Shown here: positions 44,797-57,945 of the stretch, piece after piece
Numbering within the stretch: the stretch's first letter is position 1
Layout: the number at the start of each line of letters is the position of its first letter
NCBI GenBank assembly: GCA_012845835.1
Contig: JABAKD010000012.1
Location: forward strand, 9,103,973-9,167,972
DNA length: 64,000 bases
Reading direction: 5' to 3'
DNA from: Undaria pinnatifida
Taxonomy: Eukaryota > Sar > Phaeophyceae > Laminariales > Alariaceae
Position numbers and translations under genes: made by a program
The notes under the pieces: model-generated
Told to the model about the DNA's origin: nothing
The model's input: the letters and a program-made list of their open reading frames with translations, nothing else
The model's database searches: none

Positions 44797-44866
44797 AACT
44801 CACCGCACTCCGTCATCAGCGACCCACAGAACCATGGTTGGGCCGACCCGTTCCAGGTCCCACGTG
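44797..44866 (-). CDS. array exon D (70 nt), representative unit 1
   Basis: GDGTWDLERVGPTMVLWVAD, acceptor TGCTCCCGTTGCAG, donor GTGAGT, phase 1 in and 2 out. The ~280-base block around it (about 44,690-44,975) is virtually identical in every unit. Border coordinates are approximate to a few bases. Confidence 0.5.
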
Positions 44867-47800
44867 CCGTCGCCTGCAACGGGAGCAGGATTCGCATAGA
44901 AAACACACGAAGCGAAAACTATTGAGTGTAGCGAGTGCGGCGTCAGCACAAGACGAGACTTACACAGATGGAAGTATTTCGAATGCACCAAGAATCACGC
45001 GCACGGCCGGGGCGTTCGGGGTGGGCTGGCTGACACGAAACGCCGCCTGCTGGCGGTAGAGAACATCATCCATGCCAGTAAAAGCACCGTGGGCCGAGAG
45101 GATGGCAATGCACCCATTGAAAAATAAAACCTTGTACTCGTCCGAGAATCATACTCTCATCACCGGAAGAGCCTTACGATTGAAATGATGCACTCGACTA
45201 CTGTAGGTCAACAGCTCTATCTTATGTTAGACGGGTGTGTTTTTTCTTCATGGTTCAGACACGCTGCTGGAGTAATTCACTTGTCAAGAGGTGGCCAGAT
45301 AAACGCGTCCAACGCACGAAGCAACTAGCTCTCACCGACGGCAGGGCACGTCTCCAGGGTGGAAGAAACTACCGACACGCCTGAAGAAGCGCCAGCAACA
45401 CCGGCGCTGCCGGGCAGGCACACTCCCCCACCTACACCCTGCTCCCTCCCGCCTCCCCTGGAGGCAAGGACAAAGAACGTATAAGGAGTGATCGAAGTGA
45501 GATACGTGCCAGCTCGAGGAAGGCGTAAACCACGATTCATCTCGTACCTATGGGTTGGTGTCCAGGTTGGCCTGACAACTCTTGCTCGTGGTCACAACAA
45601 CGTACAGCACGATTAACAACACATACCCAGGCAAGCACGGCACCCCCACCTCATCTACACCAAAGTAAGTAAAGCCTATGCGAGCGTTGCGGTAACTGCA
45701 TTGTAATATCGTGCACAGAGTGCGCCCTTGCCATGACGGTGGACGGGGTTTGTTCACAATCATTGTTTTCCATCAGTCAATTCCAATTTCAGACCGACGT
45801 CCCAGAGATTCTCAGGCGAACATCCAAGGGTGTCGACGAAATGAATACACCAAGAGAAGGCACGGTGAACACGTAGCCCCGTTCCGAAGAAAGCGAGAAA
45901 CGATTAACCACACGGAGAACTTGCAGCCAGCAGCTTTCTCCGCAACAGCTCAAACCGAAGCAATACCAGGAAAAGTAGGAGCAGAAACATCCGAGGAGAA
46001 ACATCGAGAACAATAGCAATGCTAATCAAATCAGTAGCGAGCAGGACTTGGCGTGTCATTGAGACTATGTGTGCTTAAAGTCAAGACACGAATCACCACA
46101 CGTTGTCGTGCTCACTAGCTGTGCAACCGAAGAAACTACGGAGACAAACTCACCGCACTCCGTCATCAGCGACCCACAGAACCATGGTTGGGCCGACCCG
46201 TTCCAGGTCCCACGTGCCGTCGCCTGCAACGGGAGCAGGATTCGCAAAGAAAACACACGAAGCGAAAACTATTGAGTGTAGCGAGTGCGGCGTCAGCACA
46301 AGACGAGACTTACACAGATGGAAGTATTCCGAATGCACCAAGAATCTCGCGCACGGCCGGGGGGGGTTCGGGGTGGGCTGGCTGACACGAAACGCCGCCT
46401 GCTGGCGGTAGAGAACATCATCCATGCCAGTAAAAGCACCGTGGACGGAATGGATGGACAATGCACCCATTGAAAAATAAAACCTTGTACTCGTCCGAGA
46501 ATCATACTCTCATCACCGGAAGAGCCTTACGATTGAAATGATGTACTCGACTACTGTAGGTCAACAGCTCTATCTTATGTTAGACGGGTGTGTTTTCCGT
46601 CCTCGTTCAGACGCGCTGCTGGAGTAATTCGCTTGTCAAGAGGTGGCCAGATAAACGCGTCCAACGCACGAAGCAACTAGCTCTCACCGACGGCAGGGCA
46701 CGTCTCCAGGGTGGAAGAAACTACCGACACGCCTGAAGAAGCGCCAGCAACACCGGCGCTGCCGGGCAGGCACACTCCCCCACCTACACCCTGCTCCCTC
46801 CCGCCTCCCCTGGAGGCAAGGACGAAGAACGTATAAGGAGTGATCGAAGTGAGATACGTGCCAGCTCGAGGAAGGCGTAAACCACGATTCATCTCGTACC
46901 TATGGAGGTTGGCCTGACAACTCTTGCTCGTGGTCACAACAACGTACAGCACGATTAGCAACACATACCCAGGCAAGCACGGCACCCCCACCTCATCTAC
47001 ACCGAAGTAAGTAAAGCCTATGCGAGCGTTGCGGTAACTGCATTGTAATATCGTGCACGAGGTGCGCCCTCACCATGACGGTGGACGGGGTTTGTTCACA
47101 ATCATTGTTTTCCATCAGTCAATTCCAATTTCAGACCGACGTCCCAGAGATTCTCAGGCGAACATCCAAGGGTGTCGACGAAAGGAACACACCAAGAGAA
47201 GGCACGGTGAACACGTAGCCCCGTTCCGAAGAAAGCGAGAAACGATTAACCACACGGAGAACTTGCAGCCAGCAGCTTTCTCCGCAACAGCTCAAACCGA
47301 AGCAATACCAGGAAAAGTAGGAGCAGAAACATCCGAGGAGAAACATCGAGAACAATAACAATGCTAATCAAATCAGTAGCGAGCAGGACTTGGCGTGTCA
47401 TTGAGACTATGTGTGCTTAAAGTCAAGACACGAATCACCACACGTTGTCGTGCTCACTAGCTGTGCAACCGAAGAAACTACGGAGACAAACTCACCGCAC
47501 TCCGTCATCAGCGACCCACAGAACCATGGTTGGGCCGACCCGTTCCAGGTCCCACGTGCCGTCGCCTGCAACGGGAGCAGGATTCGCATAGAAAACACAC
47601 GAAGCGAAAACTATTGAGTGTAGCGAGTGCGGCGTCAGCACAAGACGAGACTTACACAGATGGAAGTATTCCGAATGCACCAAGAATCTCGCGCACGGCC
47701 GGGGGGGGTTCGAGGTGGGCTGGCTGACACGAAACGCCGCCTGTTGGTGGTAGAGAACATCATCCATGCCGTTCCACGCAACATGGACGGAAATGGTGAC

Positions 47801-50800
47801 AATGCACCCATTGAAAAATAAAACCTTGTACTCGTCCGAGAATCATACTCTTATCACCGGAAGAGCCTTACGATTGAAATGATGTACTCGACTACTGTAG
47901 GTCAACAGCTCTATCTTATGTTAGACGGGTGTGTTTTTTCGTCATGGTTCAGACACGCTGCTGGAGTAATTCGCTTGTCAAGAGGTGGCCAGATAAACGC
48001 GTCCAACGCACGAAGCAACTAGCTCTCACCGACGGCAGGGCACGTCTCCAGGGTGGAAGAAACTACCGACACGCCTGAAGAAGCGCCAGCAACACCGGCG
48101 CTGCCGGGCAGGCACACTCCCCCACCTATACCCTGCTCCCTCCCGCCTCCCCTGGAGGCAAGGACGAAGAACGTATAAGGAGTGATCGAAGTGAGATACG
48201 TGCCAGCTCGAGGAAGGCCTAAACCACGATTCATCTCGTACCTGTGGGTTGGTGTCCAGGTTGGCCTGACAACTCTTGCTCGTGGTCACAACAACGTACA
48301 GCACGATTAACAACACATACCCAGGCAAGCACGGCACCCCCACCTCATCTACACCAAAGTAAGTGAAGCCTATGCGAGCGTTGCGGTAACTGCATTGTAA
48401 TATCGTGCACAAGATGCGCCCTTGCCATGACGGTGGACGGGGTTTGTTCACAATCATTGTTTTCCATCAGTCAATTCCAATTTCAGACCGACGTCCCAGA
48501 GATTCTCAGGCGAACATCCAAGGGTGTCGACGAAATGAATACACCAAGAGAAGGCACGGTGAACACGTAGCCCCGTTCCGAAGAAAGCGAGAAACGATTA
48601 ACCACACGGAGAACTTGCAGCCAGCAGCTTTCTCCGCAACAGCCCAAACCGAAGCAATACCAGGAAAAGTAGGAGCAGAAACATCCGAGGAGAAACATCG
48701 AGAACAATAACAATGCTAATCAAATCAGTAGCGAGCAGGACTTGGCGTGTCATTGAGACTATGTGTGCTTAAAGTCAAGACACGAATCACCACACGTTGT
48801 CGTGCTCACTAGCTGTGCAACCGAAGAAACTACGGAGACAAACTCACCGCACTCCGTCATCAGCGACCCACAGAACCATGGTTGGGCCGACCCGTTCCAG
48901 GTCCCACGTGCCGTCGCCTGCAACGGGAGCAGGATTCGCATAGAAAACACACGAAGCGAAAACTATTGAGTGTAGCGAGTGCGGCGTCAGCACAAGACGA
49001 GACTTACACAGATGGAAGTATTCCGAATGCACCAAGAATCACGCGCACGGCCGGGGGGGGTTCGAGGTGGGCTGGCTGACACGAAACGCCGCCTGTTGGT
49101 GGTAGAGAACATCATCCATGCCGTTCCACACAACATGGGCGGAAATGGTGGCAATACACCCATTGAAAAAAAAAACCCTGTACTCGTCCGAGAATCATAC
49201 TCTCATCACCGGAAGAGCCTTACGATTGAAATGATGTACTCGACTACTGTAGGTCAACAGCTCTATCTTATGTTAGACGGGTGTGTTTTTTCGTCCTCGT
49301 TCAGACACGCTGCTGGAGTAATTCGCTTGTCAAGAGGTGGCCAGATAAACGCGTCCAACGCACGAAGCAACTAGCTCTCACCGACGGCAGGGCACGTCTC
49401 CAGGGTGGAAGAAACTACCGACACGCCTGAAGAAGCGCCAGCAACACCGGCTCCGCCGGGCAGGCACACTCCCCCACCTTCACCCTGCATCCTCATGCCT
49501 CCCCTGGAGGCAAGGACAAAGAACGTACAAGGAGTGATCGAAGTGAGATACGTGCCAGCTCGAGGAAGGCGTAAACCACGATTCATCTCGTACCTGTGGG
49601 TTGGTGTCCAGGTTGGCCTGACAACTCTTGCTCGTGGTCACAACAACGTACAGCACGATTAGCAACACATACCCAGGCAAGCACGGCACCCCCACCTCAT
49701 CTACACCAAAGTAAGTAAAGCCTATGCGAGCGTTGCGGTAACAGCATTGTAATATCGTGCACGAGGTGCGCCCTTGCCATGACGGTGGACAGGGTTTGTT
49801 CACAATCATTGTTTTCCATCAGTCAATTCCAATTTCAGACCGATGTCCCAGAGATTCTCAGGCGAACATCCAAGGGCGTCGACGAAATGAACACACCAAG
49901 AGAAGGCACGGTGAACACGTAGCCCCGTTCCGAAGAAAGCGAGAAACGATTAACCACACGGAGAACTTGCAGCCAGCAGCTTTCTCCGCAACAGCTCAAA
50001 CCGAAGCAATACCAGGAAAAGTAGGAGCAGAAACATCCGAGGAGAAACATCGAGAACAATAACAATGCTAATCAAATCAGTAGCGAGCAGGACTTGGCGT
50101 GTCATTGAGACTATGTGTGCTTAAAGTCAAGACACGAATCACCACACGTTGTCGTGCTCACTAGCTGTGCAACCGAAGAAACTACGGAGACAAACTCACC
50201 GCACTCCGTCATCAGCGACCCACAGAACCATGGTTGGGCCGACCCGTTCCAGGTCCCACGTGCCGTCGCCTGCAACGGGAGCAGGATTCGCATAGAAAAC
50301 ACACGAAGCGAAAACTATTGAGTGTAGCGAGTGCGGCGTCAGCACAAGACGAGACTTACACAGATGGAAGTATTCCGAATGCACCAAGAATCTCGCGCAC
50401 GGCCGGGGGGGGTTCGGGGTGGGCTGGCTGACACGAAACGCCGCCTGCTGGCGGTAGAGAACATCATCCATGCCAGTAAAAGCACCGTGGGCCGAGAGGA
50501 TGGCAATGCACCCATTGAAAAATAAAACCTTGTACTCGTCCGAGAATCATACTCTTATCACCGGAAGAGCCTTACGATTGAAATGATGTACTCGACTACT
50601 GTAGGTCAACAGCTCTATCTTATGTAGACGGGTGTGTTTTTTCGTCCACGTTCAGACACGCTGCTGGAGTAATTCGCTTGTCAAGAGGTGGCCAGATACA
50701 CGCGTCCAACGCACGAAGCAACTAGCTCTCACCGACGGCAGGGCACGTCTCCAGGGTGGAAGAAACTACCGACACGCCTGAAGAAGCGCCAGCAACACCG

Positions 50801-53800
50801 GCGCTGCCGGGCAGGCACACTCCCCCACCTACACCCTGCTCCCTCCCGCCTCCCCTGGAGGCAAGGACGAACAACGTACAAGGAGTGATCGAAGTGAGAT
50901 ACGTGCCAGCTCGAGGAAGGCGTAAACCACGATTCATCTCGTACCTGTGGGTTGGTGTCCAGGTTGGCCTGACAACTCTTGCTCGTGGTCACAACAACGT
51001 ACAGCACGATTAACAACACATACCCAGGCAAGCACGGCACCCCCACCTCATCTACACCAAAGTAAATAAAGCCTATGCGAGCGTTGCGGTAACTGCATTG
51101 TAATATCGTGCACAAGATGCGCCCTCACCATGACGGTGGACGGGGTTTGTTCACAATCATTGTTTTCCATCAGTCATTTCCAATTTCAGACCGATGTCCC
51201 AGAGATTCTCAGGCGAACATCCAAGGGTGTCGACGAAATGAATACACCAAGAGAAGGCACGGTGAACACGTAGCCCCGTTCCGAAGAAAGCGAGAAACGA
51301 TTAACCACACGGAGAACTTGCAGCCAGCAGCTTTCTCCGCAACAGGTCAAACCAAAGCAATACCAGGAAAAGTAGGAGCAGAAACATCCGAAGAGAAACA
51401 TCGAGAACAATAACAATGCTAATCGAATCAGTAGCGAGCAGGACTTGGCGTGTCATTGAGACTATGTGTGCTTAAAGTCAAGACACGAATCACCACACGT
51501 TGTCGTGCTCACTAGCTGTGCAACCGAAGAAACTACGGAGACAAACTCACCGCACTCCGTCATCAGCGACCCACAGAACCATGGTTGGGCCGACCCGTTC
51601 CAGGTCCCACGTGCCGTCGCCTGCAACGGGAGCAGGATTCGCATAGAAAACACACGAAGCGAAAACTATTGAGTGTAGCGAGTGCGGCGTCAGCACAAGA
51701 CGAGACTTACACAGATGGAAGTATTCCGAATGCACCAAGAATCTCGCGCACGGCCGGGGGGGGTTCGGGGTGGGCTGGCTGACACGAAACGCCGCCTGTT
51801 GGCCGTGGAGAACATCATCCATGCCGTTCCACGCAACATGGACGGAAATGGTGACAATGCACCCATTGAAAAATAAAACCTTGTACTCGTCCGAGAATCA
51901 TACTCTCATCACCGGAAGAGCCTTACGATTGAAATGATGCACTCGACTACTGTAGGTCAACAGCTCTATCTCATGTTAGACGGGTGTGTTTTTTCGTCAT
52001 GGTTCAGACACGCTGCTGGAGTAATTCGCTTGTCAAGAGGTGGCCAGATAAACGCGTCCAACGCACGAAGAAACTAGCTCTCACCGACGGCAGGGCACGT
52101 CTCCAGGGTGGAAGAAACTACCGACACGCCTGAAGAAGCGCCAGCAACACCGGCTCCGCCGGGCAGGCGCACTCCCCCACCTACACCCTGCTCCCTCCCG
52201 CCTCCCCTGGAGGCAAGGACGAAGAACGTATAAGGAGTGATCGAAGTGAGATACATGCCAGCTCGAGGAAGGCGTAAACCACGATTCATCTCGTACCTGT
52301 GGGTTGGTGTCCAGGTTGGCCTGACAACTCTTGCTCGTGGTCACAACAACGTACAGCACGATTAACAACACATACCCAGGCAAGCACGGCACCCCCACCT
52401 CATCTACACCAAAGTAAGTAAAGCCTATGCGAGCGTTGCGGTAACTGCATTGTAATATCGTGCACGAGGTGCGCCCTCACCATGACGGTGGACGGGGTTT
52501 GTTCACAATCATTGTTTTCCATCAGTCAATTCCAATTTCAGACCGATGTCCCAGAGATTCTCAGGCGAACATCCAAGGGTGTCGACAAAATGAATACACC
52601 AAGGAGAGGCACGGTGAACACGTAGCCCCGTTCCGAAGAAAGCGAGAAACGATTAACCACACGGAGAACTTGCAGCCAGCAGCTTTCTCCGCAACAGCCC
52701 AAACCGAAGCAATACCAGGTAAAGTAGGAGCAGAAACATCCGAGGAGAAACATCGAGAACAATAACAATGCTAATCAAATCAGTAGCGAGCAGGACTTGG
52801 CGTGTCATTGAGACTATGTGTGCTTAAAGTCAAGACACGAATCACCACACGTTGTCGTGCTCACTAGCTGTGCAACCGAAGAAACTACGGAGACAAACTC
52901 ACCGCACTCCGTCATCAGCGACCCACAGAACCATGGTTGGGCCGACCCGTTCCAGGTCCCACGTGCCGTCGCCTGCAACGGGAGCAGGATTCGCATAGAA
53001 AACACACGAAGCGAAAACTATTGAGTGTAGCGAGTGCGGCGTCAGCACAAGACGAGACTTACACAGATGGAAGTATTCCGAATGCACCAAGAATCACGCG
53101 CACGAACGGGGGGTTCGAGGTGGACTGGCCAACACGAAACGCCGCCTGTTGGTGGTGGAGAACATCATCCATGCCGTTCCACACAACATGGACGGAAATG
53201 GTGGCAATGCACCCATTGAAAAATAAAACCTTGTACTCGTCCGAGAATCATACTCTCATCACCGGAAGAGCCTTACGATTAAAATGATGTACTCGACTAC
53301 TGTAGGTCAACAGCTCTATCTTATGTTAGACGGGTGTGTTTTTTCGTCATGGTTCAGACACGCTGCTGGAGTAATTCGCTTGTCAAGAGGTGGCCAGATA
53401 AACGCGTCCAACGCACGAAGCAACTAGCTCTCACCGACGGCAGGGCACGTCTCCAGGGTGGAGGAAACTACCGACACGCCTGAAGAAAGGCAGACACACT
53501 CCCCCACCTACACCCTGCTCCCTCTCGCCTCCCCTTGTGGCGGGACGAAGAACGTATAAGCAGTGATCGAAGTGAGATACGTGCAAGCTCGAAGAAGGTG
53601 TAAACCACGGTCCATGGCGCCCTTATGGGTTGGTGTCCAGGTTGGCCTGACAACTCTTGCTCGTGGTCACAACAACGTACAGCACGATCAACAAAACATA
53701 GCCAGGCAAACACAGCACCTCCACCCCATCTACACAAAAGTACAGCCATGGGAGCGAGCGGGTACGGCGCCAGCGGGAGACGTTTTGTTGATGGTCTGCC

Positions 53801-53983
53801 AATACTCAAACTGAGTGGTCAAGTCACCCGTAGCGACATCTCAAAATTCGCAACCAGCCAGACGCAATATTTCCGGACTGATGTTTATTAGTATTTCGTT
53901 TGGCCTTTCTTTCATGAGCTCCCTTTACGGTGCTTGAATGATGTTCCCGGCCACCCACCAATAGGCGGCTCGTTGTAAACCAG

Positions 53984-54042
53984 TTTCCCTGACCCGCCAA
54001 TCGTGTGCGCCTTTGTTCGCGCATTCGATATCAATTATATAT
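53984..54042 (+). pseudogene. inverted module exon E (59 nt)
   Basis: Acceptor AAACCAG, donor GTGTAAGT on the plus strand. One base shorter than the 60-nt class, so frameshifted. PPIVCAFVRAFDI aligns with the other E exons. Confidence 0.5.
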
Positions 54043-54120
54043 GTGTAAGTTTGCTTACGCCGTACCCGCTACACTCAAGGGTTTTCATGTGTTTGCTTGC
54101 GGATGCTGCTCCCGTTGCAG

Positions 54121-54190
54121 GCAACGGCAGCCGGGGTCTGGAGCAGGTCGGGCGGGCCTTGATGATCTACATCGGTGGTCAAGGGGAAGG
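54121..54190 (+). CDS. inverted module exon D (70 nt)
   Basis: Plus strand, CCCGTTGCAG acceptor, GTGAGT donor, GNGSRGLEQVGRALMIYIGG. Length and phases are the same as the minus-strand D exons. Confidence 0.55.
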
Positions 54191-54520
54191 GTGAGTGTTG
54201 GCCTGCAACATCATTCATGCCAGTCCAAGCACCGTGGAGAGAATTGATGACAAATGGCCCCATGAGGCAAATAATGAAAAAAATCTGGCCGGGAAACTTG
54301 CCTGCGGCTGGTTGGGGATTTTGAGGATGTCGCGACGGGGAACTTGACAATTCAGTTTCAATATTGACCATCAACCAAGCGTCTTTCGCTGGCGCCGCAT
54401 TCGCTCGCTTCCTAAGGCTGTACTTACTTCGGTGCAGATGAGGTGGGGGTGCCGTGTTTGCCTGACTGTGTTTGGTTCATCGTGCTGTAAGTTGTTGTGA
54501 CCACGGGCAGGAGTTACCAG

Positions 54521-54609
54521 GCCAACGCGGAAACCAAGCTCAATGGAAACAATAGATCGTGGTTTACATCTTCCTCGAGCTGGCATGTATCTGACTTCGA
54601 TCACTCCTT
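54521..54609 (+). pseudogene. inverted module exon B (89 nt)
   Basis: ANAETKLNGNNRSWFTSSSS, then WHVSDFDHSL. The donor position reads ACACGG, so the splice site is lost. Confidence 0.45.
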
Positions 54610-54749
54610 ACACGGGTTTTGTTTTCAAACGTTGTTTTGTGTTCAGTGCCGATCCCCGTCCGTTATAGGCAACGCCACGTTGAATGTGGAGGACAAAAAC
54701 GAGGCGGATCACCTCGTTTACCTCCTCAAATCCCAGGTGGCATAGGCTT

Positions 54750-55930
54750 TAACGGAGTAGGAAGCGCAGGAAACGCACAAACGCAACTGCGCAACGCGAG
54801 TACGGCCTTAGCACCAGGCAAAACTTACACAGATGGAGGCGATGTCGAATACCCCAAATAACCGCACGCATGGTTAGGGAGTCGATGAGAACCCCATTTT
54901 CTACATAGCAGCGGCGTTCTCTGTGTCGGAGTTACACCAGCACTGTCAAACTCAAGAATGGCAATGGGTCCGCGAGTCAACATTAACCTACAGCGACGGA
55001 CTCGTCCGAGACTCATGCCCCTGTCTGGTTGCGGAGGGCGTGGTTTAAAGTGCGTGATGGTTGACCTGACGACTCAGTAACGATAGACCATCAAAGGAAT
55101 GGGATGTTCCGGTTATACCGTATTGTCGCCAATAATTATCTATACGTCAGTGGCGTTGTTAAGGTCGTCTAGTGCTGCAGCAAAATTACTGCTGCACAAC
55201 CACGTGTTGGAAGCTGTGCTCGCTACGGGGTCTGGTACTCGTGCCGGGAGCGGTTGACCAAGTGTGCTGTTGTATTGCGGGGATCCCGCAGCAGCACTGT
55301 GCGTAAACACGAGTGGTGCTCAAGTAGGGCTGCAGCAAACATGCCGACGTATTATACGAGTAAAAGCGGTCGTTGGAAGCTGTGCTCGCCACTGGGTCTG
55401 TCTTCCGTGGAACGAGTGGTTTGGGTAAATGCTAAATGTGCTATTGGGGGCCTCAAACCTCGAGAACAAAAAAACGATGCGAGTAACAATCTACCGGGCT
55501 GGCCAAAATATTTCAACTCGTACAAAGTGCAGTCGACCGTGTGACGAGAACAGGCTGGATATCAAGAGAACGATGCCGTGCTCTCACATAGCCTAGGCAC
55601 TCGATCGATTCGCAACGCGAAGGATTTGAGGACCGCGGGGGTCAATCAACTGGCGGTACCTCGATAGAGGTTTTGACACCAAGCAAACGCGACTGCTGTC
55701 TCCCTTGGCAATGCACTCTGTACCATCTCCACCCCTGTCTCTATGCCATGTTACGCCATCTACCAACAACGGCGCGTATATTTGTGCTTCCAGCAAAACA
55801 CGAATAAGTTAACAGCTCTATCTCGCCCCAGACAGGTTGGCTTTTCGTTCATCCTCCAGACGCTCTGCAGGACGTATTTGTTCGTCAAGAGGTAGTCAGA
55901 CGAATGCGCCTAATGCATGGAGCAGCTACA
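54750..55930. other. diverged module debris
   Basis: A minus-strand exon E relic near 54,826-54,880 (ACTTACACAGATGGA border) and CTGCAGCAAA...TGTGCTCGC(T/C)AC(G/T)GG blocks that recur at 55,200, 55,370 and 56,880-56,930. No intact exon identified. Confidence 0.5.
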
Positions 55931-55941
55931 ATAGCTCTCAC

Positions 55942-56072
55942 CGACGAGACGGCACAGCTGCGCCGTGAAAGGCACCACGACGGAGCCAGCGCCGGCACCA
56001 GGAGCGCCGGCAACACCGGCCCTACCGGGCAGGCACACCCCCTCGCCCAGAACAATGTCCCTCTTTCGGCCC
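55942..56072 (-). CDS. module exon A (131 nt), copy at 56.0 kb
   Basis: GRKRDIVLGEGVCLPGRAGV then AGAPGAGAG, ending CRLV. Acceptor CCTCCAG, donor GTGAGA, phase 2 in and 1 out. Same length as the 57.6-kb copy. Confidence 0.6.
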
Positions 56073-56285
56073 CTGGAGGCAGAGGAAGTTTGGACAAAAC
56101 GCGGACAGGTAGAGCAGGGCAATAATGTGTGCAGTTTTATACCCAGGCTGGGAGCGTTGCTCACATTCTTCACGTTATAATCCTGCAACGCTCATACAGA
56201 AAGCAAAAACTTCATCGTCGCAAGGCTCCCAACCAAGAGATATCACACGTGCTGTGCAGGAGAGACAGCCTCTGGAGACACTCAC

Positions 56286-56355
56286 CCTTGCTCATCCCCT
56301 TGACGCCACGGGACGATGGCACGCCAGTCCTGCGCTACCTCCCTCGTGGCGTCTC
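56286..56355 (-). CDS. module exon D (70 nt), copy at 56.3 kb
   Basis: GDATREVAQDWRAIVPWRQG, acceptor ATCATGACAG, donor GTGAGT. Exactly 70 nt although strongly diverged. Confidence 0.6.
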
Positions 56356-57604
56356 CTGTCATGATGCAGGCAGAAAAACACAAGAAAAAACAATTGAGTG
56401 CAGCGAGTACGATGTCGGCACAAGACGACACTTGCAAATAGTTACCAGGGAAGATGTTTCGAACGCGTAAAGAAACGTGTACACGATCGGGGCCTCTGGG
56501 CGAAGTGGTTTAACATCAAAACCGATCGTTTGGTGATAGAGAACATAAATCCATGCCGGTCGAGGCACCGTGGCGGGAGGAAGACAGCATTGGCCCCTTG
56601 AGGCAAGTAAGACCACGTATGTAATCGTCTGAGAAGCTTGCCCCTGTCTCGGCGCGGAAGGTGTGATTAAAGGATGTCTAGATGGGTGGCATGACAACCC
56701 AGTTTCAAGAACGGCAGACCATCAACCGAATGCGACGTTCCGGGTACTGTATATTGCCGCGAATAATGAGCTACTTGACAACCAGTGGTGGTGTTCCAGC
56801 AAGGCTGCAGCAAACATGCTGGTACTGTATGTTGCCGCGAACAGTGAGCTAATCGCCCGTAGTGGTATTCGAGTAAGGCTGCAGCTAACAGACTGCTGCA
56901 CCACCGCGCGCTCGAAGCTGTGCTCGCTACGGGATCTGTTACCCGTGCAAGGAGTGGTTGACTAAATGCGCTATCGCGGGGCCCAACCCTCACCATAACA
57001 AGCACCATCAGATTATCGACTCGTTTGGCTTGGCTGCACAATTTCAAGTCCTAGAAAGCGCAGTCGACCGTGTGACACGCCCAGGCTGCACATTCAGGAC
57101 GACGGTGTGCTCTCGCATAACCTTGCCGCTCGCTCGATTCACAAAATGAACGATTTGAAGGCCGCAGGGGTCAATTTGTTGACGTTGCCTTGGGGGAGGT
57201 GTTGGCGCCAACAGAATGCGACCGCCGAACCCCTTGGCAATGGACGACTTTTCCACGCCCTCTCTCGCTCTTAGGATTTTTCCCTGACGACGATGACGCG
57301 CACAACGATGCCTCTACAGCACCTCGGCTCGGTCAACAGCTCTATGAGGCAAAGACGTCGGTTGACGGTCTATATGATAGGTTTGTCCCGTCAAGGCCTC
57401 TTTCGACGTAATCTACTGTTTTTAGTATGGAGCGGTCTTTGACGGGTGTCCGTCAAAAGCCAAGAGTGCCGTCAACCGACATATTTGCTCTCCTTAGGCA
57501 GGTAGGTTTTGCTTCCCCCGTGAGGGTCTCTGCAGGGGAATTGATCATCAAGGGGTAATCCGAAAAATGTGTTCAACGTAAGGAGCAGCTACAATAGCTC
57601 TCAC

Positions 57605-57735
57605 CGACATCAGGGTCCATGTCCACCGTGACGCGGGTCATGACTAGATAAACCGATGCACCAGAAGCACCGGCGACGCCGCTATTACCGGGCAGGAACC
57701 CACCTCCACTTTGACAGAAGTCCACCTCACCCCCC
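57605..57735 (-). CDS. module exon A (131 nt), copy at 57.6 kb
   Basis: GGEVDFCQSGGGFLPGNSGV then AGASGASVYL, ending DPDV. Acceptor GTCCCCAG, donor GTGAGA, phase 2 in and 1 out. Confidence 0.6.
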
Positions 57736-57945
57736 CTGGGGACAGGGAAAGTTAAGACAAGCAGCGGACGGGGCATCACAGCAGGTATACCCACGCTATG
57801 AGTGTTGATCACGTTTGTCGTATGCAAACCCCTGATCGCTCGTAAAGAAAGCAATGGCCACACGGGTGCAAGGCTCGAAGTCAAGAGATGCATCACCACA
57901 CGTGCTGTGCAAGATAAATGACACTACTCGTAGAGAGACGCTCAC

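Larger units (their letters stand above)
43700..53560 (-). repeat. tandem array of ~1.35-kb exon-containing units (7 full, 1 partial)
   Basis: Units are delimited by the exon A donor at 43,986, 45,336, 46,688, 48,030, 49,382, 50,733, 52,085 and 53,435 (spacing 1,350, 1,352, 1,342, 1,352, 1,351, 1,352, 1,350). By eye the units differ at only a few percent of positions. Each holds on the minus strand, in order, exon E, D, C, B and A with splice-like borders. D, B and A are open in most units. C has a frameshift with stops, and E is 60 nt in some units but carries a variable G-run in others. The array therefore looks like recent amplification of a partly decayed gene module. The ~10-bp shorter unit 3 (46,688-48,029) has a deletion in exon B. 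The last unit has a truncated exon A. Confidence 0.93.

Noticed and set aside
44361-52765. Repeated ~100-codon plus-strand frames in every array unit
   Set aside because: Openness is copied along with the tandem unit, so it is a single observation; the splice-framed signals and conservation with diverged copies are all on the minus strand.
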